In this document: positions 36,620-45,776 of the stretch, piece after piece
Layout of the letters: the number at the start of each line of letters is the position of its first letter
Numbering within the stretch: position 1 is the first letter of the stretch
Origin: Trinickia dinghuensis
GTDB lineage: Bacteria > Pseudomonadota > Gammaproteobacteria > Burkholderiales > Burkholderiaceae
DNA length: 64,000 bases
Assembly (NCBI RefSeq): GCF_003367175.1
Contig: NZ_QRGA01000010.1
Coordinates: forward strand, 62,001 to 126,000
Direction of reading: 5' to 3'
The notes under the pieces: generated by a model
Database searches by the model: none
Seen by the model: the letters and a program-made list of their open reading frames with translations, nothing else
What the model was told of the DNA's origin: nothing
Translations under genes and position numbers: made by a program

Positions 36620-37429
36620 GTGAAATCGCTGTTTGGAATTGCCCTGTCGCTCTGCGTAGCGGCTTTCAGCATGCAGGCGCATGCGAGCGCGGACGCGCTG
36701 AGTCAGATCAAGAGCGCGGGTGTCATCAAGATCGGGGTGAACACCGACTACAAGCCGTTCGGCATGCGCGATCAAAGCGGCCAAATCGTCGGAATCGAAC
36801 CCGACTTGGCGCGCGATATCGGCAAGCGGCTAGGGGTAAAGGTCGAAATGGTCCCGGTGCAGCCGGCCAACCGGATTCAGTTCCTGCAGCAGGGATGCAT
36901 CGACGTCATTCTGGCCAGCCTGACCTACAACCAGGAACGCGCCAACGTCGTCGACTTCATCCAGCCGTTCTACTATGCCGGGGGCACCGGCTTCATCGCA
37001 CGTAAAGGGTCGAGCTTCAAGAATTGGACCGATCTGCATGGAAAGACGGTGTGCGGCGTGCAAGGCACCTACTACAACCGGGCCGTCAGCGAAAAGTACG
37101 GCGTGAACATCGCCGCGTTCGCGGACCTCACGCAAGCGATCAATGCGCTGATGAACAACTCGTGCGTCGGATTCGTCGAGGACAGCACGGTGACCGCGCA
37201 GTTGCTGAACGACAGCAAGCTGAAGGGCTTCGATGCGCCGCTGCCACCGGACGACGTGCAGCCGTGGGGCTTGGCCGTGGCGAAAGATAACGCGAACACG
37301 CCGCTCGCCAAATTCTTGTCGGGCACGGTGGCCTCATGGCACAAGAGCGGCGAGTTGCTCGATCTGGAAAAGAAATGGGGATTGCCGCGCTCGGATTGGC
37401 TGCAGGCTGAGCATCAGAAGGCGATGTAA
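36620..37429 (+). CDS. Amino acid ABC transporter periplasmic binding protein
   Basis: Periplasmic solute receptor of 269 residues (SBP_bac_3). A signal peptide (hydrophobic core LFGIALSLCVAAF, cleavage near AHA-SADA) precedes KIGVNTDYKPFGMRDQSGQIVGIEPDLA, the family's ligand-pocket start. GTG 36620 lies seven bases after GGAGGAG; the open frame upstream has no similarity. It is divergent from the operon with the matching permeases and ATPase. Aspartate or a related amino acid is the expected ligand. Confidence 0.9.
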   Translation: MKSLFGIALSLCVAAFSMQAHASADALSQIKSAGVIKIGVNTDYKPFGMRDQSGQIVGIEPDLARDIGKRLGVKVEMVPVQPANRIQFLQQGCIDVILASLTYNQERANVVDFIQPFYYAGGTGFIARKGSSFKNWTDLHGKTVCGVQGTYYNRAVSEKYGVNIAAFADLTQAINALMNNSCVGFVEDSTVTAQLLNDSKLKGFDAPLPPDDVQPWGLAVAKDNANTPLAKFLSGTVASWHKSGELLDLEKKWGLPRSDWLQAEHQKAM

Positions 37430-37459
37430 GCGTATCGCCCTCCGATTGGAGCGAGTTCG

Positions 37460-37485
37460 AAGGCCGGCGCACGCCGGCCTTTTCG
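37460..37485 (+). terminator. Terminator of the binding-protein gene
   Basis: AAGGCCGGCG (37460-37469) and CGCCGGCCTT (37472-37481) form a near-continuous inverted repeat followed by TTCG. Lies 30 bases after the stop. Confidence 0.75.
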
Positions 37486-37545
37486 CATTTACGTCGCCGA
37501 AATACGAGTCATTGAAGCATCGTCATGAACACAGAGGCGCCCGCT

Positions 37546-37971
37546 TCAAATCTTCTCGAACGTGATGTCCTGCGCCCCCTCCCACAGCACCTTGACGCCG
37601 AGTTCACGAAGCTTATCCTTGCCTTCGACGATCGTGAGGAAGTGGTTGCCCGCAAGCTGCCCCATCTTGCTCGCGAACAGGCACGAACCGTAAGCCATGA
37701 TGATTTCGGTTTCGCTATAGCCGCCCGGATAGAACAGGATGTCGCCTACCGAAGGGTGACTCGTGTGATTCTCGAAACCGACCGCGACACCGTCGTTTTC
37801 GAGCTTGAATTCCCCTAGCGGCACCCAGCAGCCCTCGCCGCTCCAGCGCACGTGAATGATCTTTTGCGTGTACGGCAACAGCTTCAAAAAGGCAGCGACG
37901 GTCTGCGGCGCATCCGGGTTGGTTTCGGCGATGAAGGTCAGGCCGCAGGAGGTGATACGAAGTTGGGTCAA
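37546..37971 (-). CDS. DUF3830 family protein
   Basis: A 141-residue protein of DUF3830, a cyclophilin-like fold of unknown activity. Diagnostic stretches are TVAAFLKLLPYTQKIIHVRWSGEGCWVPLG, which exceeds one motif and spans roughly residues 24-53, and LFYPGGYSETEIIMAYG. TTG 37971 is the chosen start because similarity begins there and CGGAGC lies seven bases upstream; the frame stays open to 38055. Confidence 0.78.
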   Translation of the reverse strand: MTQLRITSCGLTFIAETNPDAPQTVAAFLKLLPYTQKIIHVRWSGEGCWVPLGEFKLENDGVAVGFENHTSHPSVGDILFYPGGYSETEIIMAYGSCLFASKMGQLAGNHFLTIVEGKDKLRELGVKVLWEGAQDITFEKI

Positions 37972-38343
37972 TGCAGTGCTCCGTCGATCGAGGATGTCAG
38001 AAAACAGGCCGGCGCGATCGCGCGCAAAGATGCCGCGAAGCATAGCGCATATCAATCGGCTGAACTGTAGGACTTGGTCGGTCGTCCGGCATTATGCCGA
38101 CGGATACACCGCAACGACAGGGACAATTCATGCGTATCCGGTCAGGCCAGTTTTCGAAATCGACGTTTCATTCCTGCGACGCTTTTACGTGCCGCTCATC
38201 GACGGTAATCGAACGTAATCAACGCAGCGGCATGGCACAACCGATTGAAAAGCCACGCGCTAGCTTGACGAAGGTGAGTTCCCCGAGAGAATTCAGCTCG
38301 CCTAGCAACGTCGCGCGCCGTCCTCAAACTCGCGATCCCCATC

Positions 38344-38435
38344 GACGTTTCGTGCTCGAAACGTCCTAAGTGCGAATCCGCTCATCGCATGCGCTCGCCA
38401 AGCGCAGCGACGCGCCGCATATGGGCGGCGCGTCG
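38344..38435. ncRNA. Two perfect hairpins before a small ORF (possible structured RNA or leader)
   Basis: Hairpin 1: GACGTTTCG (38344-38352), loop TGCT, CGAAACGTC (38357-38365). Hairpin 2: CGACGCGCCGC (38408-38418), 6-base loop, GCGGCGCGTCG (38425-38435). Both are perfect, lie within 92 bases, and neither has a T-run. They precede a 41-codon ORF with a strong ribosome site. The region 37972-38343 shows no gene. No known RNA family is recognised. Confidence 0.35.
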
Positions 38436-38502
38436 ATGGCATGGGACCTGCTCAGTGTCAGTGCAGCAACCTCACGACACCCCCATCCGTGAGGAGGAAA
38501 AA

Positions 38503-38628
38503 ATGAAATACATCGCGATTGCATTCTTGAGCGGTCCGTTGCTGCTCGCCTATAAACTCAAGCCAACGGAAATGCAGGAATTACTGGCGCAGGCTCTGCA
38601 CTTCGTGCTGCGCCAAATCACGAGCTGA
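38503..38628 (+). CDS. Putative small membrane protein (41 residues)
   Basis: Short frame reading MKYIAIAFLSGPLLLAYKLK, then an amphipathic helix to ITS. The N-terminal 17 residues could span the membrane. A very strong GAGGAGG lies six bases before ATG 38503, unusual for a chance ORF. It converges on rhaS. No family recognised. Confidence 0.5.
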   Translation: MKYIAIAFLSGPLLLAYKLKPTEMQELLAQALHFVLRQITS

Positions 38629-38668
38629 AGGCGAGGGAGCATTTCTTGGCGCGCGGAAAATCCGCCGA

Positions 38669-39679
38669 TCAGAAATTGAACTGGTCGATGTTGCTTGCGT
38701 CGAACGTCGTCGGCGGTCCGAGAATCACCTCGCCGTCTTTGCCGATCGTGCGCTTGCCGAGCTTGCCCGCGTCAAATGTCTCGCCGGGCTTGCCGGCGAT
38801 CGCGCCGGATGCCAAGTTCGCCGCGGCATAAGCGGCGAGATACCCGAGTTGACCCGGATCCCAGAGCTGGAACGCCTTGACCGTGCCATTCTTGACGAAC
38901 TCGCGCATCTGATTCGGCGTGCCCAGGCCCGTTACATCCACCTTGCCCTTGCTCGGCGACGACGAGATATAACGCGCGGCCGCGGCCAGCCCCACCGAGG
39001 TCGGCGCGACGATCGCCTTCAGATTCGGATAAGCCTGAAGCAGCCCCTGCGTTTCGACGAACGACTGCTGATCGTCATCGTTGCCGTACGCGATCTTCAC
39101 GAGCTTCATCTTCGCGTATTCCGGCTTCTTCAACTCCTCTTTCATCCACTTGATCCAAGTGTTCTGGTTCGTCGCATTGGGCGTGGCGGACAAAATCGCG
39201 AACTCGCCCTCGTTGCCCATCAGCTTTGCAACCAATTGAATCTGGCCACGGCCGATACTCTCGGCATTTGCCTGATTGACGAAGATCTCGCGGCCGGCCG
39301 GCGCGGTATCCGAATCGAACGTCACCACCTTGATCCCGTTCGACATCGCGCGCTTCAGGTATGGCACGAGCGCATTCGGATCGTTCGCGGCCACGACGAT
39401 CGCGTTCACGCGCTGTGTCGTCAGCGTATTGATGTACTGGACTTGCGACGACGCACCCGCATCGGACGGCCCGACGACTTTGCCGTCGCCCTTGAACTCC
39501 TTGATCGCGGCCATCCCGCCGTTGTCGGCCGTCACTTCATACGGATTGTTGATCTGCTTCGGCACGAAGGCGATCTTCAAACCGTCCTTGATGCTCGCCG
39601 CACCCGCCACTTGCGCGAGTCCGAGCAGAGCGCCGACGAGGGTAGCCGCCGCGGCGGCACGCAAAGGTCGTTGCATCAT
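38669..39679 (-). CDS. rhaS: L-rhamnose ABC transporter periplasmic binding protein
   Basis: Periplasmic sugar receptor of 336 residues (Peripla_BP_4). It has a signal peptide ending near AGA-ASIKDG and the fold start KIAFVPKQINNPYEVTADNGG. The family's TFDSDTAPAGREIFVNQA segment is present. It is last in a rhaM-lactonase-rhaT-rhaP-rhaQ-rhaS transcript. The rhamnose assignment rests on resemblance to RhaS and on the pathway genes alongside. Confidence 0.88.
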   Translation of the reverse strand: MMQRPLRAAAAATLVGALLGLAQVAGAASIKDGLKIAFVPKQINNPYEVTADNGGMAAIKEFKGDGKVVGPSDAGASSQVQYINTLTTQRVNAIVVAANDPNALVPYLKRAMSNGIKVVTFDSDTAPAGREIFVNQANAESIGRGQIQLVAKLMGNEGEFAILSATPNATNQNTWIKWMKEELKKPEYAKMKLVKIAYGNDDDQQSFVETQGLLQAYPNLKAIVAPTSVGLAAAARYISSSPSKGKVDVTGLGTPNQMREFVKNGTVKAFQLWDPGQLGYLAAYAAANLASGAIAGKPGETFDAGKLGKRTIGKDGEVILGPPTTFDASNIDQFNF

Positions 39680-39759
39680 ATGTCTCCTCCTACTCCTTCA
39701 CTTGAATGGCCGGACGTGATGTCCGGTCTCTTTGATATCGCTCTTGCCGATTTCGCCGG

Positions 39760-40779
39760 TCACCCGCCCGCCGAGCGAGACGCCGCCACGCGCAGCTTGT
39801 CCTTGCGCGCTCGCCAGCCGGCGACGAGATTCGGAATCAGAACGGACGAAAGCAAGAGCAATCCGGTGACGATCGTGAGCGTCTCGCTCGATACGTCGAC
39901 GAGCGTCAACGCATTGCGCAGCACACCCACGATCAATAGCGACAACAGCACGCCATACAGCGATCCCCTTCCGCCGAAGATACTGACGCCGCCGAACAGC
40001 ACCGCCGCGATCACGGCAAGCTCGAAGCCCTCGCCGTTGTCGCCCCGCGCGCTCGTGAAGCGCAGCGTGAAGACGAGGCCCGCGATCGCGCTCATGACGC
40101 CCGACAAGACGAACAGCCGCAGCTTGATCTTTTGCACGTCGATGCCGGAGAACCGCGCGGCCGATTGATTGGCGCCGATCGCATAGAGGGAGCGCCCGAA
40201 CGGCGTGGCGGACAGGACGACCCCGAACAGCGCCGCGGCCACGATGACGATCGTGAACGGCAGCGGAACGAACGTCGAGCCGAGCGTATTCATGCCGAAG
40301 GCCGTGTAGGAGGCCGGGAAATCGGCTACCGCCTGATCGCCGAGCAGCACATAGGCCAGGCCGCGAAACAGCGCGAGCGTACCGATCGTCACCGCGAGCG
40401 ACGGCAGCTCGAGCCGAACGATGATCCAGCCGTTCAGCAACCCGGCCAGCGCGCCGCCTGCGATCACGAGCGGGATCACAACGGGCATCGGCAGCCCCGC
40501 GTGCCAGAGCACGCCCATGAGCGCGCTCGATGCGCCGAGCACCGACGCCACCGAAAGATCGATCTCGCCCGTCACGATGATGAAGGTCATCGGCAAGGCC
40601 ATCAGCGAAATCTCGGTGATGTCGAGCAAGATGTTGCTGAGATTGTCGGCGTTCAGAAAAACCGGCGACAGCAGGCGCCCGAGTATGAGCGAGCCACCCA
40701 GAATGACCGCAAGCAGCACCTCCCACGTCAGGTGCCAGGCACGCTTGCGCGTCTCGCGGGGAGCAGCGATGTTAGCCAT
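39760..40779 (-). CDS. rhaQ: L-rhamnose ABC transporter permease
   Basis: Inner-membrane permease of 339 residues of the ribose/rhamnose (BPD_transp_2) class with about ten hydrophobic segments. VTGEIDLSVASVLGASSALMG is the typical signature. Its start overlaps the end of the other permease by eight bases. It pairs with it to form the channel. The P/Q naming follows gene order and is not certain. Confidence 0.87.
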   Translation of the reverse strand: MANIAAPRETRKRAWHLTWEVLLAVILGGSLILGRLLSPVFLNADNLSNILLDITEISLMALPMTFIIVTGEIDLSVASVLGASSALMGVLWHAGLPMPVVIPLVIAGGALAGLLNGWIIVRLELPSLAVTIGTLALFRGLAYVLLGDQAVADFPASYTAFGMNTLGSTFVPLPFTIVIVAAALFGVVLSATPFGRSLYAIGANQSAARFSGIDVQKIKLRLFVLSGVMSAIAGLVFTLRFTSARGDNGEGFELAVIAAVLFGGVSIFGGRGSLYGVLLSLLIVGVLRNALTLVDVSSETLTIVTGLLLLSSVLIPNLVAGWRARKDKLRVAASRSAGG

Positions 40780-41815
40780 GGTCGCGTTTCCTCATCATAC
40801 GTTTTGCCAGGGATCGGGCGATCAGCGTGTCGATCGCCACGGCCGCCACGATCAATGCACCCTGTATCGCCTGCTCCCAGAACGGCGAGATCCGCAGCAC
40901 GACCAGCGCGATATTGATGACGCCCAGGACGAGCGCACCGAGCGTCGCGCCGAGGATCGTGCCGGAGCCGCCGTTGATCGCCACGCTACCGACCACGGCG
41001 GCGGCCACGACCTGCAACTCGATACCCTTCGCCGTACTGGCGTCGACGGTGCCGAACCGGGCCAGCCACAGCGCGCCGGCCAGACCGGCGATCGCCCCCG
41101 AGATCAGAAAGCCCGACATCACGCGGCGTTCGACTTGGATGCCGGCGAGACGCGCGGCTTCCGGATTCGAGCCGATCGCATAGTGCTCGCGCCCGCCTCG
41201 GAACTGCTGCAGATAGATGCCGAGGCCGATCAGCACGACGGCCGCGACGATCACGAGCGTCGGGATGCCGAGCAGCGTGCCGGTCGCGAGCCGCGAGAAC
41301 GCGTCGGGCAGGCTGCTCGCATTGATCTGGCCGCCGCTCACCCAGGCGTAGTCCGCCCCGCGGAAGATGTACAGCGTCGACAGCGTCGCGACGAGCGACG
41401 GCACCCGCCCGAGTGCGACGAGCACTGCGTTGACCGAGCCCGCGAGCAGCCCGATGCCGATCCCGGCCGCCAGCGCGACAGCCACGGGCATGTGCGGAAA
41501 CGCCACGTAGAGGCAGCCCACGCCGTAGGCGCTGATCCCCACGACCGACCCGACCGACAGATCGATGTGCCGCATCAACATCACGACCGTCATGCCCGCC
41601 GTCAGCAAACTGACGATGGCCACGTTGAGCAAGACGTCGCGCAAGTTCTGCATGTTCAAGAACTGCGGACGCGCGAGGCCCGTACACACAATCAGCGCGA
41701 CCAGGACGACGAACAGCGCGGTTTCCCGGCTCTTCGCCAAATGCGTGAACCACCCCAGGCGCGGGGCGACGACGGCGAGATCGTCTCGATGCATCGTATC
41801 GGCTCGAAGCGTCAT
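40772..41815 (-). CDS. rhaP: L-rhamnose ABC transporter permease
   Basis: Inner-membrane permease of 347 residues, paralogue of the following one. It has [21 protein letters not shown] at the signature position and a glycine-rich C-terminal region ([20 protein letters not shown]). Its ATG overlaps the ATPase stop by four bases, so translation is coupled. Confidence 0.87.
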   Translation of the reverse strand: MTLRADTMHRDDLAVVAPRLGWFTHLAKSRETALFVVLVALIVCTGLARPQFLNMQNLRDVLLNVAIVSLLTAGMTVVMLMRHIDLSVGSVVGISAYGVGCLYVAFPHMPVAVALAAGIGIGLLAGSVNAVLVALGRVPSLVATLSTLYIFRGADYAWVSGGQINASSLPDAFSRLATGTLLGIPTLVIVAAVVLIGLGIYLQQFRGGREHYAIGSNPEAARLAGIQVERRVMSGFLISGAIAGLAGALWLARFGTVDASTAKGIELQVVAAAVVGSVAINGGSGTILGATLGALVLGVINIALVVLRISPFWEQAIQGALIVAAVAIDTLIARSLAKRMMRKRDHG

Positions 41816-43359
41816 GCTGCCCGTCCCAGATGAATATCGTCCTGACCGAGCGCCGCACGCATGATCCGCTCTTCGTTCGCGTGCGCTCGCTCGATTTCGG
41901 CGCTGATCCGCCCCTCGTGCATGACGAGCACGCGATCGGCCATGCCGAGCACTTCAGGCAGTTCGCTCGAGATCATGAGGACCGCCATGCCGTCCCGCAC
42001 GAGATCGGAGAGCGCGGCGTAGACCTCGGCTTTCGCGCCGACATCGATGCCGCGCGTCGGTTCGTCGATGATCAGCACCTTGGGCCCGGTGGCGAGCCAT
42101 TTGCCGAGCACGACCTTCTGCTGATTGCCGCCCGACAGCGTGCCGGCCGGCGCGAGCAGATCGCTCGCCTTCAGGCGCAGACGCGCGCCCCAGTCGCGGG
42201 CGAGCGACTCCTCGCGCCCACTCGAAATGAGACCGAAGCGCGTGAGGCGGCCAAGCACCGTCATCGACGCATTGCGCGCGATGCTCAGTTCGAGCGCGAG
42301 GCCCTGTTGCCTGCGGTCCTCGGGCACCATCGCAAGCCCGGCCTTGACCGCCAACTCGGGCCGCCCTGGTGCGAGGCGGCGGCCGGCCACGTGGACCTCG
42401 CCGCCGTCGAGCGGATCGATGCCGAAAATCGCGCGGGCCACTTCGCTGCGCCCGGCTCCGACGAGACCGGCCAATGCGACGATCTCGCCGGCGCGCACGT
42501 CGAACGACACGTCCTTGAAGACGCCGGTGCGCGTAAGCCCTCGCACCGATAGCCTGACCTCGCCGGGCATCACCTCGGCCTTCGGGTAGAACGTCGCCAA
42601 ATCGCGTCCCACCATCTTGGCCACGATGCCGGCCGTCGTCATCTCCGCGGTCGGCGCGTCGAACACCTTCGCACCGTCGCGCATGATCGTCACGTGCTGC
42701 GTCAGCGCGAAGACTTCCTCGAGCCGGTGCGTGATGAAGAGAATCGCCGCGCCTCGCTCGCGCAGCGTTCTCACGATCGTGAACAGCCGCTCCACCTCGG
42801 GCAGGGACAACGCGGCGGTCGGTTCGTCCATGATGAGCACGTTGGCATTCAACGACAGCGCTTTCGCGATCTCGATCACCTGCTGATCGGCGATCGACAG
42901 CCCGCGCACGAGTTGCTTGGGTTTCAGATCGACGCCGAGCGAAGCCAACAGGCCGGCCACCTCCCGATGCATGGCGTCGAAATCGATGCGTCCGAGCCGA
43001 TCGATGGGCTGGCGGCCCATGTAGATGTTCTCGGCGATCGACAGATCGAAGAACAGCGTGGGTTCCTGATAGATCACGGCGATGCCGGCATCGCGCGCAT
43101 CGGCGGGCGATGCAAAATGCCGCGCGCTGCCGTCGATCTCCATCTCGCCCGTGTCGGGTGCATGCACGCCGGCGAGAATCTTGACGAGCGTCGATTTGCC
43201 CGCGCCGTTTTCGCCGAGCAGCGCGTGCACTTCACCCGGCATGAGCACGAGGTTGCCGTCGATCAACGCGCGCACCTGCCCGAACGATTTGCTCGCCCCC
43301 TTCAGCGCCAGGCGCGGCGGCAATGGCGATGTGTTGCCCGTTTCCAAATTCGTCTCCAT
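41812..43359 (-). CDS. rhaT: L-rhamnose ABC transporter ATPase (double domain)
   Basis: Sugar ABC ATPase of 515 residues with two ATP-binding domains, as in RbsA and XylG. The first has Walker A GENGAGKS, signature LSIADQQ and Walker [12 protein letters not shown]. The second has the degenerate Walker [10 protein letters not shown], then LSGGNQQK and [15 protein letters not shown]. It energises the RhaSPQ importer. It follows the lactonase by 72 bases, a gap that holds two tandem 12-bp repeats (43399-43422). Confidence 0.9.
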   Translation of the reverse strand: METNLETGNTSPLPPRLALKGASKSFGQVRALIDGNLVLMPGEVHALLGENGAGKSTLVKILAGVHAPDTGEMEIDGSARHFASPADARDAGIAVIYQEPTLFFDLSIAENIYMGRQPIDRLGRIDFDAMHREVAGLLASLGVDLKPKQLVRGLSIADQQVIEIAKALSLNANVLIMDEPTAALSLPEVERLFTIVRTLRERGAAILFITHRLEEVFALTQHVTIMRDGAKVFDAPTAEMTTAGIVAKMVGRDLATFYPKAEVMPGEVRLSVRGLTRTGVFKDVSFDVRAGEIVALAGLVGAGRSEVARAIFGIDPLDGGEVHVAGRRLAPGRPELAVKAGLAMVPEDRRQQGLALELSIARNASMTVLGRLTRFGLISSGREESLARDWGARLRLKASDLLAPAGTLSGGNQQKVVLGKWLATGPKVLIIDEPTRGIDVGAKAEVYAALSDLVRDGMAVLMISSELPEVLGMADRVLVMHEGRISAEIERAHANEERIMRAALGQDDIHLGRAA

Positions 43360-43431
43360 CGTTTTGTGTCGTGTTGCGTCTTGCTTGTTTCGGATACAGC
43401 CTCGGATGCCGCCTCGGATGCCGCGTCGAAG

Positions 43432-44331
43432 CTAGATGCGGTAGATGCGCTCGGCGTTATGCCGGAAGAGCGCACTCTGCTCACTGCTGCTCGCCCCCGC
43501 GACGATGCGCGCGTACGCGCGCCATAGCGCCTCGTAGGTCCCGAACAAGCGATCGACCGGGAAGTTCGACGCGAACATCGTGCGCTCGGTGCCGAATGCG
43601 TCGATCGTCTCCAGGACATACGGTCTCAAGCTCTCCACCGTCCATAGATGGTCGAACATCGCGAGACCGCTGATCTTCACCGTGACGTTCGGGCACGCGG
43701 ATAACAGCCGTAAGCCGTCGCGCCAGGCGCGGTATCCGTCGAGTCGGTCGCGATCGACGAACATGCCGGCGTGATTCAGAATGAACTGGGTGTCCGGATG
43801 CAGCCGCGCGAGTTCCGCGGCCTCCCGCATTTGCGAGGGATAGAGCTGCAAGTCGAACGACAATCCGTAGCGCGCGAGCAGTCCGAAGTTCGTGCGCCAC
43901 ACGGGATCGCGCATGAAATGCCGCTCGACATAGCCGTACAACGGGTCCGCATGCACGTTGAGGATCTGCCGAATACCGCGCGTGTTGGCGAATTCCGCGT
44001 GCGCAGCAAGCGTCGCCTCCACGTCCGGCGCGCTCAAATCCGCGCCGGCGACGATGCCGTTCGGAAACGCGCCGCGCGAACCGTCCCCGCCGTCGGCGAG
44101 CGACTGTAGCCAGCGGGTCTCTTCGACGATATTCTCGGGATCGTGGTTAGCTTCGACGTGGACGACCTTCAGAACCTGAACCGCCCCCGCGTCGCTCGAC
44201 AGATTCTCGGGCAGATAGTCATGGCGCAGCGCGGCCGCGTCACCGACGAACGACGTGCCGGGGTTCTCGAGCCACGGATAGCGATGCGTGCGCAAGTCCC
44301 AGAAATGCACGTGGGGATCGACGACTTGCAT
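43432..44331 (-). CDS. Amidohydrolase, probable L-rhamnono-1,4-lactonase
   Basis: Metal-dependent hydrolase of 299 residues of the amidohydrolase_2 group. VDPHVHFWDLR at the N-terminus supplies metal histidines; KVVHVEANHDP, ILNHAGMF and the late FASNFPVDRLF segment are typical. In the non-phosphorylative pathway this enzyme opens L-rhamnono-lactone to L-rhamnonate. ATG 44331 lies seven bases after GAGGAG; an ATG two codons earlier is too close. The call rests on context with rhaM and the dehydrogenase. Confidence 0.82.
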   Translation of the reverse strand: MQVVDPHVHFWDLRTHRYPWLENPGTSFVGDAAALRHDYLPENLSSDAGAVQVLKVVHVEANHDPENIVEETRWLQSLADGGDGSRGAFPNGIVAGADLSAPDVEATLAAHAEFANTRGIRQILNVHADPLYGYVERHFMRDPVWRTNFGLLARYGLSFDLQLYPSQMREAAELARLHPDTQFILNHAGMFVDRDRLDGYRAWRDGLRLLSACPNVTVKISGLAMFDHLWTVESLRPYVLETIDAFGTERTMFASNFPVDRLFGTYEALWRAYARIVAGASSSEQSALFRHNAERIYRI

Positions 44332-44349
44332 GAGCATGCTCCTCTGTCG

Positions 44350-44664
44350 TCAGGGAAGATGGAACAGCGGAACGAGCGGCTTCTGCGCGGGTGCGCCGTC
44401 CGATCCCGTCAACATGATGTCGGACATGAACGCCCACCACTTGCGCATCAGATCGTCGCGCACCAGTTGATCCATTTTGTGGCCGCTGTCGCGTTTGAGC
44501 ACCGCGAACAGGTGATCGGTGACATCGTCGAGAAAAATCCAGTAGTCGCGGATGCCCGCGTCGCGCAATGTATCGACGAGCTCCGGCCAGATATCGCGAT
44601 GACGCCGCTTGTACTCCTCGCGCTGCCCTGGATTGAGGACCATCCGGAACGCTATCGTCTCCAT
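44350..44664 (-). CDS. rhaM: L-rhamnose mutarotase
   Basis: Interconverts alpha and beta anomers of L-rhamnose after uptake. The 104 residues match RhaM exactly in size. [38 protein letters not shown] and [10 protein letters not shown] carry the His and Trp residues of the active site. ATG 44664 was chosen over an open upstream frame. It is first in the minus-strand operon, with promoter elements at 44725-44754. Confidence 0.92.
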   Translation of the reverse strand: METIAFRMVLNPGQREEYKRRHRDIWPELVDTLRDAGIRDYWIFLDDVTDHLFAVLKRDSGHKMDQLVRDDLMRKWWAFMSDIMLTGSDGAPAQKPLVPLFHLP

Positions 44665-44724
44665 CTTTCGCCTCTCCCTCTTTCTAAAGCCGATTTCTTT
44701 ACGCTGCATCGGCGTGTTGCAGGG

Positions 44725-44771
44725 ACTATAATTCGCCGAGCGATAACAAACCAATCCGTTCTCATGATTGG
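44725..44771 (-). promoter_or_regulatory. Promoter and LysR-type operator of the rhaM operon
   Basis: On the minus strand TTGGTT (44749-44754), an 18-base spacer and TATAGT (44725-44730) form a sigma70-like promoter. The inverted repeat CCAATC (44751-44756), N9, GATTGG (44766-44771) overlaps the -35 region and fits a LysR operator. CGGATTG and TATAGTCC recur at the same spacing (within one base) before the hydrolase operon at 49.5 kb. Confidence 0.55.
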
Positions 44772-44795
44772 GCGATCCAGAAAGCGAATCACCTC

Positions 44796-45776
44796 ATGCC
44801 CACGCCATCCGCCACCCTGTCGCTCGTCAATCGGCTCAAGTTCAAGCACCTCGCACTGCTCGTCGCGCTCGACGACGTGCGCAACGTGCATCAAGCCGCC
44901 GACCAAATCAACGTCGCACAGCCCAGCGCCAGCCGCATGCTGGGCGACATCGAAGAGGCGTTCGGCTTTCAGCTGTTCGAACGCAACGCCCGCGGCATGA
45001 CGCCCACCGCACTAGGCGCCGTCGTGCTTGCCTACGCGCGCCGCGCACTGTCCGAGCTGACCCGCTTCGCCGAAGACCTCGACGTGAAGCGCAAAGGCGG
45101 CCACGGCCAGTTGACGGTCGGCGCGATCATGGGCGCCGCGCCCGACGTGCTCGCACTCGCCGTGGCGGCGCTGAAAACCGAACGCCCGCTCTTGAACCTG
45201 CGCATCCTCGGCGAGACGAGCGACCAGATCGTCGGCCTGCTGTACCGGCGCGAGGTCGATCTCGCACTGGCCCGGCTCACCACCTCGCTGCAGCACAACG
45301 ACTTCAACTTCGAACCGCTGGCGCGGGAAACGCTCACGCTCGTCGTGCGAGGCCGCCATCCGCTCGCCCGCCGCGAGTCGGTCACGCTCGCGGAGCTGGT
45401 CGAATGGCCCTGGATCGCACAGCCCGTCACGAGCCCCGCTCGCGTGCTGTTCGAAGAAGAGCTCGCGCACGCCGGCCTCAATACGCCGTCGAATCTGACC
45501 GAATGCGGCTCGATCTTCGCCACGCTGCAACTGGTCGGCACCTACGACTCGATCGCGATGCTGCCCGAATCCGTCGTGCGCGATCACGTGCGCGGCAAAA
45601 TGCTCGTCCGGCTGCCGATCGAAATCGGAAAGAGCCTCCCGGGCTACGGCATCCTCACGCGCAAACAGGAAGCGCTTCCGGAAGCCGCCCATCACTTCGT
45701 CAGCCTGCTGCGACGCTTCTCTCAGCCGATCACCGACACGCCGCTTGCTCCGCCTTCATTGAAGATTGACGAATAA
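44796..45776 (+). CDS. LysR-family regulator of L-rhamnose genes
   Basis: LysR regulator of 326 residues of the GbpR/sugar-acid type. HTH: VHQAADQINVAQPSASRML; effector domain starts GQLTVGAIMGAAPDVL. It lies between the two rhamnose operons: divergent from rhaM and tail-to-tail with the rhamnose dehydrogenase, their 3' ends overlapping by 21 bases. The position and the shared promoter motif make it the likely pathway regulator, sensing rhamnose or an intermediate. Confidence 0.88.
   Translation: MPTPSATLSLVNRLKFKHLALLVALDDVRNVHQAADQINVAQPSASRMLGDIEEAFGFQLFERNARGMTPTALGAVVLAYARRALSELTRFAEDLDVKRKGGHGQLTVGAIMGAAPDVLALAVAALKTERPLLNLRILGETSDQIVGLLYRREVDLALARLTTSLQHNDFNFEPLARETLTLVVRGRHPLARRESVTLAELVEWPWIAQPVTSPARVLFEEELAHAGLNTPSNLTECGSIFATLQLVGTYDSIAMLPESVVRDHVRGKMLVRLPIEIGKSLPGYGILTRKQEALPEAAHHFVSLLRRFSQPITDTPLAPPSLKIDE

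Noticed and set aside
38849-41833. Long plus-strand frames across the rhamnose transporter
   Set aside because: Arginine-rich, low-similarity translations antisense to rhaS, rhaQ and rhaP; shadow frames.
43399-43422. Tandem 12-bp GCCTCGGATGCC repeat
   Set aside because: Only two copies in a short gap after the lactonase; too little to call a functional repeat.
44768-45769. 333-residue plus-strand frame overlapping the LysR gene
   Set aside because: A different phase of the same strand with extreme Arg and Ala content; the LysR frame has the family fold.
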